Of a stretch of DNA of 43,461 nucleotides, positions 23,848 to 31,258 are shown piece after piece. Origin of the DNA: Pseudomonas sp. PICF141. GTDB lineage: Bacteria; Pseudomonadota; Gammaproteobacteria; Pseudomonadales; Pseudomonadaceae. The DNA lies in contig NZ_MUNM01000038.1 in assembly GCF_002286815.1 (NCBI RefSeq), positions 1 through 43,461 on the forward strand, in the 5' to 3' direction. How positions within the stretch are numbered: the first letter of the stretch is position 1; each line of letters begins with the position of its first letter. The notes below the pieces were generated by a model. That model saw only the letters and a list, made by a program, of their open reading frames with translations. It did no database searches and was not told the origin of the DNA. The translations under genes were made by a program, and so were the position numbers.

Positions 23848-24312
23848 TTGGAAAAGAAGCCCCTCTACCGCAAGATCAACACTCGTACCAGGGGTGTTCG
23901 GCTGAATGATTACTCGGGTGAGTACCGGTATCAGCGCCATACCAAAGCCGAAATCCATAGTGAGTCATCACGCGGTTCGATGCATGGAACCCGCCGGCAC
24001 GGCCTGGATTACACACCGTTGTTCCGATTCCTGTTGTCTCACGTTGGTGGACAGTGGGATGAGGTTTTCAGCGAAGCGGTGGCTCGCCTGGATCGACCTG
24101 AGCCGGTGTTCTGGATGGTTGCCCTGCATGAAAAGGACAGGCAGGAGCAGGTTCGGCTGGGGGAGTCGAGCTATTTCAGCGGTTTGTATGTCGATGATCA
24201 GGGCTGTTTGCAGATCGTCAATCCTGAACTGACGGCTGAATACATGACCCCTTACTGCTCTTGTTGCACCCACACCTTTAACGGTGTTCCATTTGGCCAA
24301 CGCAACGAGTGA
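23848..24312 (+). CDS. Conserved hypothetical protein with a cysteine cluster, TTG start
   Basis: A 154-residue protein of unknown function. The start is TTG at 23848, fixed by AGGAG exactly 7 bases upstream; no ATG with a ribosome site exists nearby. The N-terminus is basic and polar ('MEKKPLYRKINTRTRGVRLN'). The middle is a compact domain ('LDYTPLFRFLLSHVGGQWDE', 'AVARLDRPEPVFWMVALHEK', 'GESSYFSGLYVDDQGCLQIV'). The C-terminus has a cluster 'PYCSCCTHTFNGVPFG' whose Cys/His spacing could bind metal. I recall close relatives in other Pseudomonas but no known role. It is convergent with the diguanylate cyclase 5 bp away. Confidence 0.7.
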   Translation: MEKKPLYRKINTRTRGVRLNDYSGEYRYQRHTKAEIHSESSRGSMHGTRRHGLDYTPLFRFLLSHVGGQWDEVFSEAVARLDRPEPVFWMVALHEKDRQEQVRLGESSYFSGLYVDDQGCLQIVNPELTAEYMTPYCSCCTHTFNGVPFGQRNE

Positions 24313-24317
24313 ATGGG

Positions 24318-25391
24318 TCAGTCGACCCGGCTAGGGCTCGCTACCTGACCGCCCAACCGATACTGATTATTCCCACTGCGCTTGGCCTCATACATCGCGA
24401 GATCGGCAATGTGAATCAACCGGTCCATGCTCGGCGCATGGTCCGGGAACACCGCCACACCCAGGCTGCTACCGATATGGCGCTGGTCGTTGCCGATAGT
24501 CACCGGCGGTGCGAGTTCGATGAAGATTTTCTGGCAGATGCTCCGGGCTTCGTCTTGCAGGCTGTTGCCTTGGGGAAGGCCTTGCAGAATGACCACGAAT
24601 TCGTCGCCACCGATCCGCGCGACGGTGTCGGTTGAACGCAGGATTTTCTTCAGGCGTGTGGCGGTTGTGATCAGTACGCGGTCGCCGGCCGCATGGCCAT
24701 AGAGGTCGTTGATCGCCTTGAACCCATTGAGGTCGACAAACACCAGTGCCACCCGCGTGGCGCTGAGACGGGCCTGTGCCAGGGCATCGGACAGGCGTTC
24801 TTCGAGCACCAGGCGATTGGGCAGGCCGGTGAGCGGGTCGTAATGGGCCAAGTGTTGCAGGTAACTGGCGGAGGCCTTTTCTTCGGTGATGTCGCGCACC
24901 ACGCCCATCATCTTGATCGTGGCGTCATGGTCGTTCTTGACCACATTGCCGGTTTCCCGCAGCCAGCGGATGCTGCCATCCGGCCAGACCACGCGGTATT
25001 CCTCATCGTGGTTTTCACCAGTTTCCAGGCAACGCAATTCGCCGGCGCGGACCTTGCCCCGGTCGTCCGGGTGCACGCAGGCGCAAAACAGTGCGTAGGA
25101 GGGCGTCACTTCGCCGATCTTGAACCCGAACATGCCATAGATCGCGTCCGACCAGTAGAGCTTGTCAGTATCAACCTCCCAGTCCCAGGTGCCGATGCGG
25201 GCGAAGTACTGGCTGCGTTTGAAGCGTTCGGCGTCGCCTTCCTGGTGGATGCTTTGTCCCTCGGTGAGGCTGTCGATCAGCGCACGGCACTCGGCCAACT
25301 GCTTTTGCAACGAACGATCGCGCCAGATCAGCGCGATAATCAGGGTAACGGTCAGAGAGCCGATGGCAGCGCTGGTCCAGACGGAATTCAT
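24318..25391 (-). CDS. PAS-GGDEF diguanylate cyclase
   Basis: A 357-residue membrane-anchored enzyme making c-di-GMP from two GTP. One TM helix lies at ~7-24 ('AAIGSLTVTLIIALIW'), then a short coil, a PAS/PAC domain (~60-170: 'ARIGTWDWEVDTDKLYWSDA', 'EYRVVWPDGSIRWLRETGNV', 'MGVVRDITEEK') and a GGDEF domain (~180-345). The active site is intact ('ARIGGDEFVV'), and the RxxD inhibitory site sits 5 residues before it ('RSTD'), so product feedback inhibition is expected. No EAL domain. The ribosome site before the ATG at 25391 is weak. Confidence 0.93.
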   Translation of the reverse strand: MNSVWTSAAIGSLTVTLIIALIWRDRSLQKQLAECRALIDSLTEGQSIHQEGDAERFKRSQYFARIGTWDWEVDTDKLYWSDAIYGMFGFKIGEVTPSYALFCACVHPDDRGKVRAGELRCLETGENHDEEYRVVWPDGSIRWLRETGNVVKNDHDATIKMMGVVRDITEEKASASYLQHLAHYDPLTGLPNRLVLEERLSDALAQARLSATRVALVFVDLNGFKAINDLYGHAAGDRVLITTATRLKKILRSTDTVARIGGDEFVVILQGLPQGNSLQDEARSICQKIFIELAPPVTIGNDQRHIGSSLGVAVFPDHAPSMDRLIHIADLAMYEAKRSGNNQYRLGGQVASPSRVD

Positions 25392-25556
25392 TCAGGAATC
25401 GCGATCATGGTGAATCGAACCGTAGGAGGAGGTGGCGGGTATATTAGTTCACCGCCACTGCCAGATACAGAGCGAAACGGTTGCCAACTGCCTGCATTTC
25501 TGGGAAAACGGCGCCCATGAAGCTTGTTCGGGCAGACGCACACTAGAGTGAATGTA

Positions 25557-25895
25557 ATGAATGATGAACTGCAGATAATCGATCTTGAAGTGGGCGACGG
25601 CAAAGCCGCCGTCAAAGGCGCCCTGATCACTACTCAATATCGGGGTTGGCTGGAAGACGGTACTGAATTCGATTCTTCCTACAGCCGAGGAAAACCTTTT
25701 CAGTGTGTGATTGGTACCGGGCGGGTAATCAAGGGCTGGGATCAGGGAATCATGGGCATGCAGGTCGGCGGCAAACGCAAACTGCTGGTGCCGGCGCATC
25801 TGGCGTATGGCGAGCGGTCGATGGGCGCGATTACACCGAACTCGAACCTGATTTTCGAGATTGAATTGCTGGAAGTGCTGACGCGGGATGATTGA
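25557..25895 (+). CDS. FKBP-type peptidyl-prolyl isomerase
   Basis: A 112-residue single-domain FKBP that isomerises Xaa-Pro bonds. The FKBP signature is visible as 'GALITTQYRGWLEDGTEFDS', 'VIKGWDQGIMGMQVGGKRKL' and 'PAHLAYGERSMGAITPNSNL', ending 'IFEIELLEVL'. No signal peptide, so cytoplasmic. I start at ATG 25557 (GAGTG upstream); an in-frame TTG at 25524 is less likely. A strong terminator follows. Confidence 0.93.
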   Translation: MNDELQIIDLEVGDGKAAVKGALITTQYRGWLEDGTEFDSSYSRGKPFQCVIGTGRVIKGWDQGIMGMQVGGKRKLLVPAHLAYGERSMGAITPNSNLIFEIELLEVLTRDD

Positions 25896-25923
25896 TTGGC
25901 GCGTGGGCTGAAATGACAAGACC

Positions 25924-25956
25924 CGCTGTCTCTGTTAGGAGGCAGCGGGTTTTTGC
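25924..25956 (+). terminator. Rho-independent terminator
   Basis: Stem ACCCGCTG / CAGCGGGT with a ~15-base loop followed by TTTTT, about 25 bp after the FKBP stop codon. Confidence 0.82.
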
Positions 25957-25960
25957 TATC

Positions 25961-26130
25961 TGTGACGAGGGGGCTTGTTGTGGTGAGGGGGCTTGCTGTG
26001 GCGAGGGGGCTTGCCCCCGTTGGGTTGCGCAGCGACCCCAAAACCTGTGCATGCGGTGCATCAGGTAAATCTCCGCTCGCCAGTTTTGCGGCTGCTGCGC
26101 ACCCGAACGGGGGCAAGCCCCCTCGCCACA
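25961..26130. repeat. REP-type element with tandem 18-bp arm copies
   Basis: The right arm ACGGGGGCAAGCCCCCTCGC pairs with GCGAGGGGGCTTGCCCCCGT on the left. The left tip is repeated: three successive ~18-bp units of TG(G)(T/C)GAGGGGGCTTG(C/T)TG run from 25963 to about 26016. The centre is GTGCATGCGGTGCATC-containing unrelated sequence. A partial unit of another REP family (GCGAGCAGGCTTGCTCCCAC) follows at 26185-26214, before dmeF. Confidence 0.75.
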
Positions 26131-26265
26131 GCGATGTCACTTGTTGCGGTAGCCGGAGTTTGCGTTGTTTGTCAGACTGCTATCGCGAGCAGGCTTGCTC
26201 CCACAGGAATTTGTGTCGATCACGAATGCTGTGTACGGGAAGACTTCGAAATGGAGGCCACCGCC

Positions 26266-27186
26266 ATGACCCTGAAACCACAGGCTTCGCACTTTGCCCA
26301 TGACCACGTGTTTCTAGGCGCCGCCCACGATGACAATGCCCGCCGCACGTTGTGGGTGGTGGCGCTGACGTTTGTGATGATGATTGGCGAAATTGCCGCC
26401 GGTTACATCACCGGCTCCATGGCACTGCTGGCGGACGGTTTTCATATGGCGACCCACGCCGGGGCCTTGGGCATTGCCGCGCTGGCTTACGGTTTTGCCA
26501 GGCGACATGCCAACAATTCGCGCTTCAGCTTCGGTACCGGCAAGGTCGGGGACTTGGCAGGATTTACTTCAGCCATCGTACTGGGCCTGGTGTCGCTCGG
26601 CATTGCCGGCGAATCCATCGTGCGACTGTTTCAGCCAACCACGGTGGCCTTCACCGAAGCGACGATGATTGCGGTGGTGGGGCTGGCAGTGAATATCGTC
26701 AGTGCGTTTCTGTTGTCGGGCAATCATGGACATCATGACCATGATCACAATCATGCCCACGCTCACCATCACGACAACAACCTGCGTTCGGCGTATCTAC
26801 ATGTACTGGCCGACGCGCTGACCTCGGTGCTGGCCATCGTGGCTTTGTTGGCCGGGCGCTACCTGGGCTGGGTCTGGCTCGATCCGGTAATGGGAATCGT
26901 CGGCGCCATCGTGATCGCGAAATGGGCCTATGGCTTGATGCGTGACAGCGCCGGCGTGTTACTCGACACCACCGATGAGCACGTCGCCGCCGAAATTCGT
27001 GCGCTGCTCGAGTCGACGGGCGATGTTCGCATCAGTGACCTTCACGTCTGGCACGTCGGCCCTCAGGCGCGGGCCGCGATTGTCAGCGTCGTGGCCGTGG
27101 CAGGTGTCAATGCCGACGCCATTCGCGAACGTCTGGCACCGGTTCATGAGTTGTCTCACCTGACGGTCGAGCATCGCCACGCTTGA
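26266..27186 (+). CDS. dmeF: Cation diffusion facilitator, DmeF-type Co/Ni efflux
   Basis: A 306-residue CDF transporter exporting divalent metal in exchange for protons. Six TM helices are recognisable ('LWVVALTFVMMIGEIAAGYI', 'SAIVLGLVSLGIAGESIVRL', 'IAVVGLAVNIVSAFLLSG', 'ALTSVLAIVALLAGRYLGWV'). TM2 has the D/H site in 'LLADGFHMATHAGAL' and TM5 has 'HVLADALTS' (HxxxD). A His-rich cytoplasmic loop ('HGHHDHDHNHAHAHHHD') sits between TM4 and TM5. This match to DmeF rather than ZitB rests on the TM2 'HMATHAGAL' form. GGAGG lies 8 bases before the ATG. The RcnR-like regulator often found upstream of dmeF is absent here. Confidence 0.88.
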   Translation: MTLKPQASHFAHDHVFLGAAHDDNARRTLWVVALTFVMMIGEIAAGYITGSMALLADGFHMATHAGALGIAALAYGFARRHANNSRFSFGTGKVGDLAGFTSAIVLGLVSLGIAGESIVRLFQPTTVAFTEATMIAVVGLAVNIVSAFLLSGNHGHHDHDHNHAHAHHHDNNLRSAYLHVLADALTSVLAIVALLAGRYLGWVWLDPVMGIVGAIVIAKWAYGLMRDSAGVLLDTTDEHVAAEIRALLESTGDVRISDLHVWHVGPQARAAIVSVVAVAGVNADAIRERLAPVHELSHLTVEHRHA

Positions 27187-27194
27187 GCTGTCCT

Positions 27195-28316
27195 TCAGGC
27201 AAAAAGCGGAATACGCCCGTTCAGGGAAGGGCGGTAGCGCCAAGTCAAACGGTCCAGCGCGGGTTTCAGGGTCAGGATTTTTCTCAGTGTCGCACTGGCA
27301 ATGCTAATGGCCAGCACCTGTCCCGGACATTGATGCCGGCCCGCGCCGAACGTGAAGCTGCGACGGTTCGGGCGGTCGAGCAAAAACCCATCGGGATCAT
27401 CATTGAGCTGCGGATCGCGATTGGCCGAGGCCAGTAGCACCAGAATAACGTCGCCGGCGTTCAGGCTCACGCCATCGATTTCACACGGCGCGGCGACGAA
27501 GCGGCGGGTGTTTTGCACTGACGGGTCGAAGCGCTGGACTTCAGCGATCAAGTCATCAACGATCACGTCATCAACTTGAGCCGAATCCAACTGTGGGTTT
27601 CGAATCAACGCCAGTAGCGCATTACCGATCAGCCCGGCAGTGGCTTCATAGGTCTGGGAGAACAATCCGATCAGGTTGGCGATCAAGCTTTCAGAATCGG
27701 TCGATGTCACCGCGAAACGCTGCCGGATACCGGCGAGCAAGGCGCTTCGATTGTTCGGGTCGTCCAGAAGCTCGATGAAATAACCCTTCAGCTGTTCCGC
27801 CGCGACATGGGCGGTGTCCAGCTGTGCCTGATCGCTGAGAGGCGACAGGCAGGCGACGAAGTCTGCGGTCAGCTCGCTGATGGCCCGGCCCTGAGCCGGA
27901 GAAAACCCCAGCAATGCCGCCACCACGCAGACCGGCCCGCGAAACATCGCCGCGTACAACCCGTCGGGGCCCGGGGTAATCAATCGAGCGCCGACCAACG
28001 CATTGACCTCATTCACGTCAATCAGCGCCAGCCCCGGCTCAATCGCCGCCCTCGGGCAGCGCTGCCGCTCGCCTTCATTCATCCGCATCAACTGACCGAA
28101 CACCTTGCCGGCCATGCCTTGAGCAATCGCCTGGGGCACCGGTTCATGAGAGGGCCGCACATGACAGTCCGGATGCGCCAGTACGGCGGCGACGGCCTGA
28201 GCGCTGCTGGCGACCCACAGTTTCAGTCCTTGATGAAAAACCAGCCCACCCTCGGCGCGCAATTGCGCGTAATAAGGGTAAGGGTCGGCGTGAATCGCAG
28301 CGATGATCGGGTCCAT
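27195..28316 (-). CDS. Cytochrome P450 with altered I-helix motif
   Basis: A 373-residue soluble bacterial P450 (short for the family, ~400). The heme-binding loop is canonical ('FTFGAGRHQCPGQ', C330) and ExxR is E259-R262 ('AEVQRFDP'). In the I-helix the usual A/G-G-x-E/D-T-T reads Q221-T222-Y223-E224-A225-T226: the acid is kept, but the conserved alcohol position is alanine with threonine one residue later. The C-helix also departs from the usual H-x-x-x-R. Substrate unknown. No ferredoxin or reductase gene is near. It is divergent from a large ArsR-type regulator, which probably controls it. Confidence 0.88.
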   Translation of the reverse strand: MDPIIAAIHADPYPYYAQLRAEGGLVFHQGLKLWVASSAQAVAAVLAHPDCHVRPSHEPVPQAIAQGMAGKVFGQLMRMNEGERQRCPRAAIEPGLALIDVNEVNALVGARLITPGPDGLYAAMFRGPVCVVAALLGFSPAQGRAISELTADFVACLSPLSDQAQLDTAHVAAEQLKGYFIELLDDPNNRSALLAGIRQRFAVTSTDSESLIANLIGLFSQTYEATAGLIGNALLALIRNPQLDSAQVDDVIVDDLIAEVQRFDPSVQNTRRFVAAPCEIDGVSLNAGDVILVLLASANRDPQLNDDPDGFLLDRPNRRSFTFGAGRHQCPGQVLAISIASATLRKILTLKPALDRLTWRYRPSLNGRIPLFA

Positions 28317-28396
28317 GGGCGCAGCCTTATCGATGGTGGGAAAGTGTTGCTACTATCTCCAGTCCGAAAGGGGCTTGATTCGTCCGGGAGCGAAAT

Positions 28397-29161
28397 ATGA
28401 ACGCAGAACAACACGACATCGGCGTCTCTCAAGTGGCTGCCGCCATCGCGGAACCTGCCCGAACGAAAATCCTCTGTTCGCTGATGGACGGCCACGCTCG
28501 CACCAGCACCGAACTGGCGGCGGTTGCCGAAGTCAGCGCCTCGACCGCCAGTGCTCATCTGGCCAAGCTCAAGGAACTGGCGCTGGTGCGTTTGCATGTT
28601 CAAGGGCGCCATCGCTATTACAGCCTCGCGGACAAGCGCGTGGCCCAGGCGCTGGAAGCGTTGATGGTGATCGGTCAGAACGCCGCGCCGACGTTCAACC
28701 CGCGCACCCCCGACCGCCTGCAATTCGCCCGCACCTGCTACGACCATATGGCCGGCACGTTGGCGGTGTTGTTGCATGACCGGATGATCGAAGCGGGGTG
28801 GTTGCTGGAAACCGATCAGCAGGTTTATCAACTGAGTGCCAGCGGCGTAGCGTCGTTCGAAGCATTGGGCATGGACGTCAAAAACCTCGGCACCTTGCGC
28901 CGCCGCTTCGCCTGTCCATGCCTGGACTGGAGCATGCGTCGGCCGCATCTGGGCGGCGCCTTGGGCGCGGCATTGCTGCAAACGGCAATCAAGCGCAAAT
29001 GGGTGACGCAGGATCTGGACAGTCGGGCGCTGGCGTTGACGGCGCTGGGGCGCAAGGAACTCAGTAGTCGGTTCGCCATGGAGCTGCCGGTTCAGGCTGC
29101 GACAGCACAACCTGCGTCCACCGAGACCCGACGCCGCGCGATCGCCAGCCCTGTGGCTTAA
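28397..29161 (+). CDS. ArsR-type transcriptional regulator with extra C-terminal domain
   Basis: A 254-residue regulator, long for ArsR (~100). Residues ~10-95 are the ArsR winged helix: 'AAAIAEPARTKILCSLMDGH', recognition helix 'AEVSASTASAHLAKLKEL' and wing 'VQGRHRYYSLADKRVAQALE'. Residues ~100-240 form an added domain with 'RTCYDHMAGTLAVLLHDRMI' and a cysteine-bearing segment 'RRFACPCLDWSMRRPHLGGA', which may bind the ligand. It is divergent from the P450 (80-bp gap) and likely represses it. Its 3' end overlaps the convergent LysE gene by 4 bp. Confidence 0.85.
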   Translation: MNAEQHDIGVSQVAAAIAEPARTKILCSLMDGHARTSTELAAVAEVSASTASAHLAKLKELALVRLHVQGRHRYYSLADKRVAQALEALMVIGQNAAPTFNPRTPDRLQFARTCYDHMAGTLAVLLHDRMIEAGWLLETDQQVYQLSASGVASFEALGMDVKNLGTLRRRFACPCLDWSMRRPHLGGALGAALLQTAIKRKWVTQDLDSRALALTALGRKELSSRFAMELPVQAATAQPASTETRRRAIASPVA

Positions 29162-29766
29162 CGACTCGACGAGGCCATGAGCACGCCAAAGCCGGCGAAG
29201 GTCACGCCGGAGACTTTCGCCGCCAGCCAGGAACCCTTCGGGCTCGACAACCAGCCTTTGGCGGCATTGGCGAGCAAGGCATAGCTGCCATGCACCAGAA
29301 TCACCAGTACTCCGTAGGAAGCGACCAGTTTGATGAACTGGGTGTAGAAATGCGCCGAGGTGTCGATGAATTGCGGGAACACCGCCAGAAAGAAAAACAC
29401 CGCCTTGGGGTTCAATAGCTGCATTGAAGCCGCTTCAAGGAAGCGATAGCCAGGGCTTGAAGGGCGGGTTTCAAGCAACGTGCTCAAACGATCCGAGCGC
29501 CAGCTTTTGTAGCCCAGGTACAACAGATAGGCGGCCCCTGCGTATTTCAACGCGGTAAAGGCGTTCGCGGAGGTGCTGAGTATCAGGCCGACACTGGTGG
29601 CGCTGATGGCGGCGACGACAAACGCCCCCGACGCGATCCCCAGAATGCCCGGCACCGCCCCGGTCCAACCGTGTCGAACCGCGTTGGACAGCGTCAGGAC
29701 TACGCCTGGCCCTGGGCTCAAAATGGTCAGGGTGGCGAAAAGTACAAAGAGTCCATAGCTGTTCAT
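29158..29766 (-). CDS. LysE/RhtB-family amino-acid exporter
   Basis: A 202-residue, ~6-TM exporter of the LysE/RhtB superfamily, which exports amino acids or homoserine-type metabolites. The family start is visible in 'LFATLTILSPGPGVVLTLSN' (SPGP motif), with 'GILGIASGAFVVAAISATSV', 'YAGAAYLLYLGYKSWRS' and 'NPKAVFFFLAVFPQFI'. CGGAG precedes the ATG. It is divergent from a GcvA-like LysR, the usual pairing for this family. Confidence 0.92.
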   Translation of the reverse strand: MNSYGLFVLFATLTILSPGPGVVLTLSNAVRHGWTGAVPGILGIASGAFVVAAISATSVGLILSTSANAFTALKYAGAAYLLYLGYKSWRSDRLSTLLETRPSSPGYRFLEAASMQLLNPKAVFFFLAVFPQFIDTSAHFYTQFIKLVASYGVLVILVHGSYALLANAAKGWLSSPKGSWLAAKVSGVTFAGFGVLMASSSR

Positions 29767-29832
29767 GTCGTGCTCCGTCGGTAGCGCTGGCTGCGTGTTG
29801 GCAGGTTGGCGTGATGAGACGAGCGTGACAAA

Positions 29833-29848
29833 CGCTTTAATTAAAGCG
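29833..29848. promoter_or_regulatory. 16-bp perfect palindrome, candidate operator
   Basis: CGCTTTAATTAAAGCG in the 104-bp gap between the LysE gene and the divergent LysR gene, 23 bp before the LysR start. Perfect symmetry and position suggest a regulator site; binding is not shown. Confidence 0.5.
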
Positions 29849-29870
29849 CATAGGTGACTAAATTAGACCC

Positions 29871-30797
29871 ATGAAAAATCAACTACCGCCGCTTAATGCT
29901 GTTCGCGCCTTTGCCGTTGCTGCTCGTCATCAGAGCTTCAGGCTGGCTGCCGAAGAGCTGCATGTCAGCCACAGTGCCGTCAGTCGGCACATCAAATTGC
30001 TTGAGGACTATTTGGGCGTGCTGCTGTTCGAGCGGCGCATCCGTCAATCGGTGCTGACGCCGGCCGGCCAACGCTTTTATGAACAGGTCAGCGCAGGGCT
30101 GTCGCAGATCGCCAATGCCGCGACTGCGCTCAAGCAACAGGCCGCGCTGCCGACCGTGAAAATCAATGTCCGTCCGTCTTTTGCTGTGCTTTGGCTGACG
30201 CCCAGGCTGGCGGATTTCATTGCGCTGCATCCGGACATCAAGCCGCAGGTGATCACTCAAACCCAGGCACCCGATCAGGCACGCGACGGATTCGATGTCG
30301 TCATTCGCCGGGGTCGTGACGACTGGGCTCCGGCGATTGAGGCTCGACCGCTCTTCGAAGACGAACTGTTACTGGTCGCGGCGCCCTCGCTGATCGAGCG
30401 TCTGCCCCTTGAAGACCTCACTTCGCTGAGCCGGCACACGTTACTGACCGCCAAGGCGCGTCGCGAAGACTGGCACCATTGGGCGATGCACTTTGGTCAA
30501 AGTCTGTCAGCCACTCAGGTCACCCGCCAGTTCGATCACATGCACCTGGTGCTTCAGGCCGCCGTGGAGGGGCAGGGCATTGCCTTGTGCCCGACCTCTT
30601 TGCTGGGCACCCATCTTTTGAGTGGGCAGTTGATCTGCCCATTGCCCGGTTTGCGTGTGCCGTTGCCGCGTTATTACTACGGTGTTGCGCCAGATGTGAC
30701 GGCGCAGACACGGGTGTTTGTGGAATGGATGTTTGCCCGGATTGCTCAGGATGAGCTGCGTTGGCAAACACCTCGTGCGGTGACTGCTACGCCCTGA
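29871..30797 (+). CDS. LysR-family regulator, GcvA-like
   Basis: A 308-residue LysR regulator of the GcvA subgroup. The HTH is 'LPPLNAVRAFAVAARHQSFR', 'LHVSHSAVSRHIKLLEDYLG', 'LFERRIRQSVLTPAGQRFY'. The effector domain (~95-295) contains the subgroup's 'VRPSFAVLWLTPRLADFIAL' and 'GFDVVIRRGRDDW'. It is divergent from the LysE exporter and likely controls it in response to the exported compound. Its 3' end overlaps the convergent membrane protein gene by 11 bp. Confidence 0.9.
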   Translation: MKNQLPPLNAVRAFAVAARHQSFRLAAEELHVSHSAVSRHIKLLEDYLGVLLFERRIRQSVLTPAGQRFYEQVSAGLSQIANAATALKQQAALPTVKINVRPSFAVLWLTPRLADFIALHPDIKPQVITQTQAPDQARDGFDVVIRRGRDDWAPAIEARPLFEDELLLVAAPSLIERLPLEDLTSLSRHTLLTAKARREDWHHWAMHFGQSLSATQVTRQFDHMHLVLQAAVEGQGIALCPTSLLGTHLLSGQLICPLPGLRVPLPRYYYGVAPDVTAQTRVFVEWMFARIAQDELRWQTPRAVTATP

Positions 30798-31128
30798 AGT
30801 CCCAGACTATTTCCACCACTCGTACTGCCAGGATCATGTAAACCAGAAACAGAATGATCTGGAACGCCGTGTGATACGGCAACCGGGACAGCCGACGCAG
30901 GCCGTCGCTGATATTGAGCAGCATCAGCACCGCTGACATCAGGATCAACCCCCAACCGGCGAGGCTCGAGGTGAGAACCCCCATGAACAAGTACTGATCG
31001 CTGTGCAACGCGTTGGTGCCCGCCGCGAACAGCAGGGCGCACACCAGCAGGTTCTTGATGTTGTCGAATACTTGCGCGGTGAAGTCGGTGTCCAGCAAGG
31101 CCAGATACTTTCGCCAGAGTTTTCCCAT
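30787..31128 (-). CDS. Small inner-membrane protein of unknown function
   Basis: A 113-residue protein with three likely TM helices: 'NLLVCALLFAAGTNAL', 'LTSSLAGWGLILMSAVLMLL' and 'AFQIILFLVYMILAVRVVEI'. A short charged cytoplasmic N-terminus ('MGKLWRKYLALLDTD') follows the positive-inside rule. The ribosome site is weak. It overlaps the end of the convergent LysR gene by 11 bp. I know of unnamed pseudomonad relatives but no function. Confidence 0.72.
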   Translation of the reverse strand: MGKLWRKYLALLDTDFTAQVFDNIKNLLVCALLFAAGTNALHSDQYLFMGVLTSSLAGWGLILMSAVLMLLNISDGLRRLSRLPYHTAFQIILFLVYMILAVRVVEIVWDFRA

Positions 31129-31200
31129 GGTTTTAATGACACCCGTTGATCACTATTGGACGTGGCAAGTTTACTGACCTTTTCCACGATTCGCGGACGA

Positions 31201-31238
31201 AAAAAAGCCCGGTCTTCAATGTGATGGCCGGGCTTTTA
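31201..31238 (-). terminator. Rho-independent terminator of ilvE
   Basis: Stem AAAAGCCCGG / CCGGGCTTTT with a ~15-base loop, 20 bp past the ilvE stop on the minus strand. The A/T tracts on both sides allow bidirectional function. Confidence 0.88.
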
Positions 31239-31258
31239 TGTTCAAGCGGACAGTCGCG

